The translations under genes were made by a program, and so were the position numbers. Below, one piece after another: positions 1 to 5,050 of a DNA stretch of 7,853 nt (position 1 is its first letter; every line of letters starts with the position of its first letter). Below the pieces are notes generated by a model. The model did no database searches. It saw only the letters and a program-made list of their open reading frames with translations, and was not told the origin of the DNA. The stretch lies in assembly GCA_020342025.1 (NCBI GenBank), contig CP070840.1:2408147-2415999 (forward strand), written 5' to 3'. Source of the stretch: Deltaproteobacteria bacterium. Its GTDB lineage: Bacteria; Desulfobacterota; DSM-4660; Desulfatiglandales; HGW-15.

Positions 1-108
1 AGGCCGACTTGGTTTGAGGCGAACCTGGAGATCTGTAAAGGGTGCGGCATTTGCGCTGACGAGTGTCCCCACCATGCCATAACGATGGAAGAAGAATTAG
101 AGGAATAG
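1..108 (+). CDS. padF: C-terminal end of ferredoxin-like delta subunit of 2-oxoacid oxidoreductase (partial)
   Basis: The first frame is open from the window edge to a TAG at 106-108 and encodes the last 35 residues of a small iron-sulfur protein. It contains one complete [4Fe-4S] motif, [12 protein letters not shown], followed by the HHAITM stretch usual after the last cluster and an acidic tail. Small two-cluster ferredoxin subunits (delta) normally sit directly before the alpha subunit in multi-subunit pyruvate/2-oxoacid:ferredoxin oxidoreductase operons. The phenylglyoxylate dehydrogenase operon has padF in this place. The stop lies three bases before the next start codon, so the two genes are almost certainly co-transcribed and probably translationally coupled. 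The protein would move electrons from the catalytic subunits towards the FAD subunit. The N-terminal part, with the expected first cluster, lies outside the window. The symbol is assigned by position and rests on the identity of its neighbours. Confidence 0.8.
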   Translation, partial: RPTWFEANLEICKGCGICADECPHHAITMEEELEE

Positions 109-111
109 CCT

Positions 112-1314
112 ATGTCGAAAACTATGGTTTGTGACGGAAACGAAGCAGCAGCCTGGGGTGTGGCCCTCTCCCGTCCGGATGTGGTGGCGGTCTACCCAAT
201 CACTCCCCAGTCTTCTTTGGCCGAGTATATCTCACAATTTGTGGCCGATGGCATTATCCAGGCTGATCTCATGGATGTGGAAGGCGAGCACAGTGTGCTA
301 TCTGTGCTCCATGGCGCCTGCCTGGCAGGCGCACGGACCTTCACGGCCAGTTGCGGTCAGGGTCTGGCGTTCATGTTCGAACCCTATTTTCGAACCCCTC
401 CCATGAGATTGCCTATTGTCATGTCCATCGTGACCCGGGACGGCATTACGCCACAGTGCGTGTGGGGTGGGCAGCAGGATGCCATGACAGTGCGTGAAGT
501 GGGTTGGGTCCACATGTATTGTGAGACGGCTCAGGAAGTCTTGGATACAATTGTTATGGCGTACAAGATCGCTGAGCACCGCGACATTATGCTTCCGGTG
601 AACGTAAATCATGACGGAAATTATCTCTCCTATGGCGTTGAGAAAGTGACGTTACCCGATCAGAAAGAGGTGGACGACTTCCTGGGTGAGAAAAGCACAA
701 ACTGGCATGTGGCCCTGGACCCGGAGCGGCCCATGTCCGTGGATCCCCTCACCGGCGGTGCCGAAGGCGCTGGGCCGGCCCTCTTTGTGCGCTATAGGAA
801 AGGCAGCTGTAAGGCGATGCAGAACGCTCTCAAAGTGATCCAAGAGGTTCATGAGGAGTGGGGGAAACGGTTTGGGCGTCTTTATGCACCTTTAGTAGAG
901 GAATATCGGCTGGAGGATGCCAAATATGCCATTGTCACCGTTGGCAGCATGAGCGGAGCAGGCAAGGATGCGGTGGATTTGGCCCGGGAGTCAGGGGAGA
1001 AAGTGGGCCTGATCAGGATCAAAACAGTGCGCCCCTTCCCCGTTCAGACTCTGCGCCAGGCCCTCTCCAAGGTCAAGGCGGTTGGGGTTGTGGATCGAGC
1101 CGTCAGTTTTGGTTGGAACTGTGGCCCCATGTATCAAGAACTTCTTTCGACGCTCTACTTGTTGGATGAACGCATACCGGCTGTAAGCTTTATCGGAGGT
1201 CTGGCCGGGGCGGATATCACGATAGAGCATTTCAACCGCGCCATAGAAACCACAGCCAAGGCGCTTCGAGGTGAGGAATTCTCTGAGCCCATTTGGCTCA
1301 ACGAAAATGATTAG
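112..1314 (+). CDS. padG: Phenylglyoxylate dehydrogenase-type 2-oxoacid:acceptor oxidoreductase, alpha subunit
   Basis: This 400-residue protein is a full-length PorA-type alpha subunit. It shows YPITP at residues 28-32, the VEGEH segment at 56-60 (equivalent to the glutamate-rich ESEH motif near thiamine diphosphate), a TASCGQGL loop at 78-85, FGR at 254-256 and RPFP at 307-310 in the C-terminal domain, and GGLAGADIT near the end. With the beta subunit it would form the catalytic core that decarboxylates a 2-oxoacid and transfers the acyl group to CoA, in the cytoplasm. The ATG at 112 has AGAGGAA at 99-105, six bases upstream and inside the end of the preceding gene. A 17-base gap separates it from the FAD subunit. 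The family (pyruvate, 2-oxoisovalerate, indolepyruvate or phenylglyoxylate type) is certain. The phenylglyoxylate assignment comes from gene order (ferredoxin, alpha, FAD protein, ferredoxin-fused beta) and from the nearby phenylacetyl-CoA oxidoreductase-type genes. Confidence 0.82.
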   Translation: MSKTMVCDGNEAAAWGVALSRPDVVAVYPITPQSSLAEYISQFVADGIIQADLMDVEGEHSVLSVLHGACLAGARTFTASCGQGLAFMFEPYFRTPPMRLPIVMSIVTRDGITPQCVWGGQQDAMTVREVGWVHMYCETAQEVLDTIVMAYKIAEHRDIMLPVNVNHDGNYLSYGVEKVTLPDQKEVDDFLGEKSTNWHVALDPERPMSVDPLTGGAEGAGPALFVRYRKGSCKAMQNALKVIQEVHEEWGKRFGRLYAPLVEEYRLEDAKYAIVTVGSMSGAGKDAVDLARESGEKVGLIRIKTVRPFPVQTLRQALSKVKAVGVVDRAVSFGWNCGPMYQELLSTLYLLDERIPAVSFIGGLAGADITIEHFNRAIETTAKALRGEEFSEPIWLNEND

Positions 1315-1331
1315 AATGCAAGGAAGTCATT

Positions 1332-2594
1332 ATGTCCCAAGCCAAATATCTCATTGTAGGAAGCAGTCACGCGGGTCTGTCAGCCCTTGAGGCCATTCGA
1401 ATGCAAGATGAGGAGGGGAGCATTATCCTGTTGACGCAGGAGAAGTATCTGCCCTATTCACCCACCATTCTTCCCTATGTGGTTTCCGGTTTAGTGGATG
1501 CCAAGGAGGCGTTTCTCCGGGATGAAGAGGCGATGAACCGCTATGGGGCTGAGTTCAAGCGGGATGCGAGGGTGGTTCGTATTGAGCCACATACAAGGAC
1601 CGTGAAACTTCACAAGGGAGAAACCATCCAGTACGAGAAACTGCTTCTTGCCACTGGGGCGAGACCCATGCTTCCGCCCATCTCGGGGCTAGAAGATGCA
1701 CCGTACCATGTGCTCAGGAGTTTGGATGACGCCGTTGGTTTACACAGTGCCGCGCAAACGGCTGAGTCGGCCATCGTGCTGGGAGCAGGGCTCATCGGCA
1801 TGCACGCTGCGGAAAACCTGGCTAAGCGAGGGAGGAAGGTGACGGTGGTGGAGGCCATGCCTCACGTGCTCCCCGGCTACTTCGATGAACAGGCTGCTGG
1901 CCTGGTGCAACGCGTATTTTTGGAGAGTGGTATCAAGATACTCACAGGACGTGCGGTGACCCATGCGAGTGGATCGGACGTTGGCTGCATTGTCTCGCTT
2001 GAATCGGGTGAAGACCTGGAAGCAGATCTGCTTATGGTGGCAGCCGGGGTGAAGTCCAATATAGACTATCTTGCTGATTCAGGGATAGAGGTGGATGAGG
2101 GGATCCTGGTGGACGAAACGATGCGGACGAATGCAGAGGGCATTTGGGCGGCAGGGGATGTGGCGCAGGCGCAGAGCTTCTTTGGCGACGGAAAACGTAT
2201 CAATGCCATTCTTCCCAATGCGGTAGAGCAGGGGCGCATTGCGGGTATGGATATGGTGGGGGATCCCGCACTCAGACCATTCGCAGGGGGTTTGCCCATG
2301 AATACTTACCGCTTCATGGGTCATAATGCCTTCTCCGTTGGGATGAGCCAAGTTCCTGAAGCCAATGAGGGATATGAAGTAGACCAGGTTTCCCTTCCCA
2401 AAAGCTTGCAATACCAGAAACTCATCTTTAGAGAGGCCCGACTGGTTGGCGCCTCAGGAATTAATAGCAACTTGGACCCAGGTATCATGTTGCAACTCAT
2501 TGGGAGGAATGTGGCCCTGGAAGAGGTGAAGGCCCAGTTCGTCGCTTCTCCCGTCGATACAGGTCGAGTCCTGATGTCAAGGTTGTGGAGATAA
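1332..2594 (+). CDS. padH: FAD/NAD-dependent oxidoreductase subunit of phenylglyoxylate dehydrogenase
   Basis: This 420-residue pyridine-nucleotide-disulfide-type flavoprotein has an N-terminal FAD-binding Rossmann motif at residues 9-20 (VGSSHAGLSALE), ATGARP at 107-112, and a second dinucleotide motif VLGAGLIGMHAAE at 149-161. The strand ending in E174 has an acidic residue that usually selects NAD over NADP. IWAAGDVA at 271-278 contains the FAD-contacting aspartate. No CxxxxC redox disulfide is seen, so it is not a disulfide reductase. In the known five-subunit phenylglyoxylate:NAD+ oxidoreductase this subunit passes electrons from the Fe-S/TPP core to NAD+. Ordinary pyruvate:ferredoxin oxidoreductase operons lack such a gene, which makes it the best local pointer to a pad-type enzyme. 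The ATG at 1332 is preceded by AGGAAG at 1321-1326. A 406-base repeat-rich gap follows before the next gene of the set. An independent NADH:ferredoxin or rubredoxin reductase is the main alternative. Confidence 0.78.
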   Translation: MSQAKYLIVGSSHAGLSALEAIRMQDEEGSIILLTQEKYLPYSPTILPYVVSGLVDAKEAFLRDEEAMNRYGAEFKRDARVVRIEPHTRTVKLHKGETIQYEKLLLATGARPMLPPISGLEDAPYHVLRSLDDAVGLHSAAQTAESAIVLGAGLIGMHAAENLAKRGRKVTVVEAMPHVLPGYFDEQAAGLVQRVFLESGIKILTGRAVTHASGSDVGCIVSLESGEDLEADLLMVAAGVKSNIDYLADSGIEVDEGILVDETMRTNAEGIWAAGDVAQAQSFFGDGKRINAILPNAVEQGRIAGMDMVGDPALRPFAGGLPMNTYRFMGHNAFSVGMSQVPEANEGYEVDQVSLPKSLQYQKLIFREARLVGASGINSNLDPGIMLQLIGRNVALEEVKAQFVASPVDTGRVLMSRLWR

Positions 2595-2600
2595 AAGATT

Positions 2601-2680
2601 CTCTTTATCTCTCACAGACCCGCCTGCCTCGCCTGAGCGAGAGCGATGGCGGGCAAGGCTCGCAGAGATGCAGAGAATTT
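2601..2680. repeat. GC-rich palindromic intergenic repeat, copy A
   Basis: A hairpin is formed by CCCGCC (2619-2624) and GGCGGG (2648-2653), with an inner stem CTCGC (2628-2632), loop CTGA, GCGAG (2637-2641). The reverse complement of the whole unit reads outward in the same order as the unit at 2891-2970: an AAAT start, ATCTCTG, a GCCTT block, a G/C hairpin, then GCGGG, GAGAG and a T/A-rich end. The two therefore look like diverged, inverted copies of one repeat family. It begins a few bases after the padH stop and could also form structure at the 3' end of the padH message, but no U-run follows, so I do not call it a terminator. Confidence 0.6.
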
Positions 2681-2722
2681 AGTTAGACTGGATGGACAGG
2701 ATTTCTTTGAATCTCCGCTGAC

Positions 2723-2852
2723 GGATTGCTTGAGCGTCTCGTAAAACGGGGCCTCCCAATGTTATCACATTGGGAGATATGGAGACCTGAATAACAAAAA
2801 TAAGCTAGCTTAATTTTTGTTATACGGTTCTCCATATAGCAGCAAGCGATCC
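2723..2852. repeat. Nested inverted repeat, MITE-like
   Basis: The centre is a perfect 12-base palindrome, TAAGCTAGCTTA (2801-2812). It is flanked by exact 10-base arms ATAACAAAAA (2791-2800) and TTTTTGTTAT (2814-2823), with one unpaired base at 2813. Further out are exact 9-base arms ATATGGAGA (2777-2785) and TCTCCATAT (2829-2837). The outermost arms GGATTGCTTG (2723-2732) and CAAGCGATCC (2843-2852) pair at nine of ten positions. The left side carries extra sequence (2733-2776) that contains a separate hairpin. The symmetry suggests a short non-autonomous element or its remnant. No transposase is present and no target-site duplication could be identified by eye. Confidence 0.65.
2753..2776. 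repeat. Perfect 10-bp hairpin with TATC loop
   Basis: CTCCCAATGT (2753-2762) and ACATTGGGAG (2767-2776) are perfect reverse complements separated by TATC. The hairpin sits only on the left side of the larger inverted repeat, so it may be a later addition or an internal structure of the element. A run of T does not follow on either strand, which argues against an intrinsic terminator. Confidence 0.7.
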
Positions 2853-2890
2853 TTCATGTCTGCACAAGTCTGTGTGGGTCTGTGGCTAAC

Positions 2891-2970
2891 AAATCTTAGC
2901 GTATCTCTGAGGTCTCTGCGCCTTGAGCGAAGTCCCGCAGGGGCGGGACAAGCGGGCGAGAGAATATCTT
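2891..2970. repeat. GC-rich palindromic intergenic repeat, copy B
   Basis: It contains the perfect hairpin GTCCCGC (2932-2938), loop AGGG, GCGGGAC (2943-2949), preceded by TCTCTGCGCCTTGAGCG and followed by GCGGGCGAGAG and an A/T-rich end. It matches copy A at 2601-2680 in inverted orientation in its outer parts, while the central stems differ. The unit ends about 30 bases before the proposed padI start and lies in an open frame with padI. A leftward extension of padI to the TTG at 2923 would therefore translate repeat DNA and is unlikely. Confidence 0.6.
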
Positions 2971-2986
2971 TTTAAAGAAGCTAGAA

Positions 2987-2993
2987 AAGGGGA
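2987..2993 (+). promoter_or_regulatory. Ribosome binding site deciding the padI start
   Basis: AAGGGGA lies eight bases upstream of the TTG at 3001. No in-frame ATG exists before the first cysteine motif; the only ATG nearby (3008) is in another frame and stops after five codons. The site therefore supports TTG 3001. The GTG at 3028 is a possible but less likely alternative, since it would leave only five residues before the first cluster cysteine. Confidence 0.6.
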
Positions 2994-3000
2994 AAGTATT

Positions 3001-4368
3001 TTGGGGAATGCATATCGCACAATAGCAGTGAGAGAAGATAAATGTGATGGGTGCGGCAAATGTGTTGAGGCCTGTGCGGAAGTTAAAGCGGGTACACATG
3101 ATGCGGCCCACTCCCGTATAAAGGTGGCACCTGATACAGGAAACAACACCTTCGCCCTGGCCCTTTGTCGTCAGTGCGGAGATCCCCACTGCGTCTCGAA
3201 CTGCCCTGCAAGGGCTCTGAGCAAGAACGTGGACACAGGGGTTGTGGAGTGGGACGAAGGCCGATGTGTGGGTTGTCAGCTTTGCACCATGGCCTGTGCC
3301 TATGCGGGCATCACGTACAATCCCCTGGTAAGCCAGGTGATGAAGTGTGACATGTGTGGTGGAGATCCGGCCTGCGTAAAGGCTTGCCCATTAGCGGCCC
3401 TCGAGCTCAAGATGGGGGCAGATCTGTACAGGTCTTGGGGGGACCTGGAGGACCTTTTTGTGCCGGGCCTCTCGGCCTGCCTTGGCTGCAATTCCGAGCT
3501 GCTTATCCGTCACACCCTGCGTCGTGTGGGGCCCAATACCGTGGTGGCAACACCCCCTGGTTGCATCCCCGGCGTGGGGACCGTTGGTGTAAATGCCAAG
3601 ACGGGCACAAAGGTGCCTGTATTTCATCCCTTGCTAACCAATACGGCCGCCATGCTCGCAGGCGCGCGACGCTATTACAACCGGATCGGAAGGGATGTGA
3701 CCATGCTCGCTTTTGCGGGTGATGGGGGTGCAGCGGATGTGGGATTCCAGTCCCTTTCAGGAGCAGCGGAGCGGGGCGAACAGATGATCTACATCTGCGT
3801 GGATAACGAGGGGTACATGAACACCGGCGTGCAACGGTCCAGTACAACACCATTTGGCGCATGGACGTCCACAACACCCGTGGGAGCCGTGCTTCGAGGG
3901 AAGACACGTGACGCCAAACCGCTACCCCTGCTCATGGTCATGCATAATTGTGAATATGTGGCCACTGCCTCCACAGCATTTATGGAAGACTTCTACGCAA
4001 AGCTAGACAAGGCTATTGAGGCGGCAAAACGCGGGATGGCATTTATCCACGTCTTTTCTCCCTGCCCTACGGGTTGGCGCTTTCCTCCCAGCAAGCTCAT
4101 AGAAGTTGCCCGCAAGGCCGTGGAGAGCAATATGGTCCCCCTGTGGGAGTATTTGTCTCAGGAGGGGCGAATTAATTTTACCCATCCGGTGGAAAATCCC
4201 TTGCCTGTGGAGGCCTATCTCTCGTTGATGGGGAAATACCGCCACTTGAACAAAGAACAACTCGCTCATATCCAGAAGGTCACGGATCAACGTGTAGAGC
4301 GGTTGAAGAGATTTGGTGGAAATTCAGGAGAGCAAGAGGCAAAGGGGGACAGAAGGAAGGCTTGCTAG
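3001..4368 (+). CDS. padI: Phenylglyoxylate dehydrogenase-type oxidoreductase, beta subunit with fused four-cluster ferredoxin domain
   Basis: Read from TTG 3001 the protein has 455 residues. Residues 15-129 form a HycB/DmsB-like ferredoxin domain with sixteen cysteines in four motifs (C15-C25, C56-C68, C89-C99, C116-C129), enough for four [4Fe-4S] clusters. The rest is a PorB-type thiamine-diphosphate domain. C160 and C163 in CLGC, C188 in PPGC and C355 in SPCPTGW fit the four ligands of the catalytic-site cluster. GDGG at 240-243 and DNEGYMNTG at 268-276 form the TPP/Mg binding motif. With the alpha subunit it would decarboxylate phenylglyoxylate to benzoyl-CoA, sending electrons through its own ferredoxin domain to the FAD subunit. 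The fusion distinguishes it from plain pyruvate oxidoreductase beta subunits of about 300 residues. It is separated from padH by a repeat-filled gap and ends 28 bases from the convergent padC-like gene. Substrate is inferred from context. Confidence 0.8.
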   Translation: MGNAYRTIAVREDKCDGCGKCVEACAEVKAGTHDAAHSRIKVAPDTGNNTFALALCRQCGDPHCVSNCPARALSKNVDTGVVEWDEGRCVGCQLCTMACAYAGITYNPLVSQVMKCDMCGGDPACVKACPLAALELKMGADLYRSWGDLEDLFVPGLSACLGCNSELLIRHTLRRVGPNTVVATPPGCIPGVGTVGVNAKTGTKVPVFHPLLTNTAAMLAGARRYYNRIGRDVTMLAFAGDGGAADVGFQSLSGAAERGEQMIYICVDNEGYMNTGVQRSSTTPFGAWTSTTPVGAVLRGKTRDAKPLPLLMVMHNCEYVATASTAFMEDFYAKLDKAIEAAKRGMAFIHVFSPCPTGWRFPPSKLIEVARKAVESNMVPLWEYLSQEGRINFTHPVENPLPVEAYLSLMGKYRHLNKEQLAHIQKVTDQRVERLKRFGGNSGEQEAKGDRRKAC

Positions 4369-4377
4369 CCTCCTAGC
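4364..4377. repeat. Small hairpin over the padI stop codon
   Basis: GCTAG (4364-4368), loop CCTC, CTAGC (4373-4377) is a perfect five-base-pair stem covering the padI TAG. It is too short and lacks a T-run, so it is at most a weak pause or processing structure between the convergent operons. Confidence 0.35.
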
Positions 4378-4398
4378 TTCTCAGCCTCCCAGCTTTCT
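4367..4398. repeat. Imperfect 16-bp tandem duplication in the convergent gap
   Basis: AGCCTCCTAGCTTCTC (4367-4382) is followed directly by AGCCTCCCAGCTTTCT (4383-4398), identical at 12 of 16 positions. It fills nearly all of the 28 bases between padI and padC and runs into both stop codons. Such C/T-rich short tandem units suggest slippage-generated intergenic repeat DNA. No separate terminator fits in this gap. Confidence 0.6.
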
Positions 4399-5050
4399 AA
4401 TCTATCACATAATAGACACAAGGCTCCGTCCCATGTTCTGGATGGAGCGGAACCGCGTTCTTCTCTCGTATCAATTTGGAGATCTCACTATCAGGATCAT
4501 CCAGATCCCCGAAGTATCTCGCCTTATTTGGGCAGGTGTTGACACAGGCGGGTGTCGCCTCCCGGTCCTCGCCTGGTTTCAACCCTTTCTCGGTTCCCTC
4601 ATCCACTCTCTCAATACAAAAGTTACATTTTGTGACCACACCTTTTTGATGAGGGTACAGCTTTTTCCCCATTTTTTCCCATTCGGTCAAACCCTGACCA
4701 GGAAAATACTCTTCGTCATCAGAAGACAAATATGTGCGGACTTGATAAGGACAAGCTATTAGGCAGTATCTGCATCCCATACATTTCTCTGCATCAATCT
4801 TAACAATCCCATCCTCCCTTTGCTCAGTCGCACCTGTGGGACAGACCTCCACACAGGCAGCTTCCTTGCAGTGATTACAGAGGACCGGATACATGTTCTT
4901 CTTAACACTGGGGTATTTGCCTTCCCCTTCAGAGACCAAGAGTCTCCCCCACATGACCCCCGGAGGCAGGAAATGCTCCTGCTTGCATTTTATGACACAA
5001 CCATAACATCCGGCACACTTCACTAGATTTATTAGCATTCCCCATCTCAT
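4397..5050 (-). CDS. padC: Phenylacetyl-CoA:acceptor oxidoreductase-type iron-sulfur subunit
   Basis: This 217-residue protein belongs to the four-cluster electron-transfer subunits of DMSO-reductase-family enzymes (DmsB/PsrB/NrfC type). Sixteen cysteines are arranged as C12-C15-C18-C22, C58-C61-C66-C70, C90-C93-C96-C100 and C142-C145-C169-C173, all in [4Fe-4S] spacing, so every cluster looks intact. There is no signal peptide and no membrane segment, consistent with a cytoplasmic partner of the neighbouring molybdenum subunit. The ATG at 5050 overlaps the padB stop as ATGA and has AAGGAGGA about eight bases upstream (5058-5065), inside the end of padB, which points to translational coupling. 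In the described padBCD genes a membrane anchor gene follows; here nothing follows but the convergent padI. As a family assignment it is secure. The pad name depends on padB and on the adjacent phenylglyoxylate dehydrogenase-like genes. Confidence 0.8.
   Translation of the reverse strand: MRWGMLINLVKCAGCYGCVIKCKQEHFLPPGVMWGRLLVSEGEGKYPSVKKNMYPVLCNHCKEAACVEVCPTGATEQREDGIVKIDAEKCMGCRYCLIACPYQVRTYLSSDDEEYFPGQGLTEWEKMGKKLYPHQKGVVTKCNFCIERVDEGTEKGLKPGEDREATPACVNTCPNKARYFGDLDDPDSEISKLIREKNAVPLHPEHGTEPCVYYVID

Larger units (their letters stand above)
2595..3000. other. Repeat-filled non-coding spacer inside the padGHI operon
   Basis: No convincing gene lies here. The stretch is a patchwork: a GC-rich palindromic repeat next to the padH stop (2601-2680), a fragment TGGATGGACAGGATTT (2689-2704) that resembles a short repeat I know from many environmental bacterial genomes, a nested AT-rich inverted repeat (2723-2852), a short run GTCTGTGTGGGTCTGTGGC (2868-2886), and a second GC-rich palindromic unit (2891-2970) in the opposite orientation to the first. 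The open frame upstream of padI extends leftwards into the last unit, but only because the repeat happens to lack a stop. Neighbouring genes in the set are 3 and 17 bases apart, so a 406-base gap here is exceptional. Confidence 0.75.

Noticed and set aside
2753..2776. Intrinsic terminator after padH
   Set aside because: The stem is perfect but no T-run follows on either strand, and termination here would cut padI off from its partner genes.
2923..3000. Extended padI N-terminus from TTG 2923
   Set aside because: These codons come from a palindromic repeat hairpin and no ribosome site precedes them.
1332..4368. Flavin-based electron bifurcation between NAD and ferredoxin
   Set aside because: PadH shows one FAD and one NAD fold only, with nothing in sequence that indicates a bifurcating flavin; simple electron transfer to NAD explains the genes.
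4313..4762. Plus-strand open frame of 149 codons opposite the padC gene
   Set aside because: It begins inside padI in another frame and lies antisense to padC, whose sixteen ordered cysteines prove the minus-strand reading. The encoded protein has no recognisable motif.
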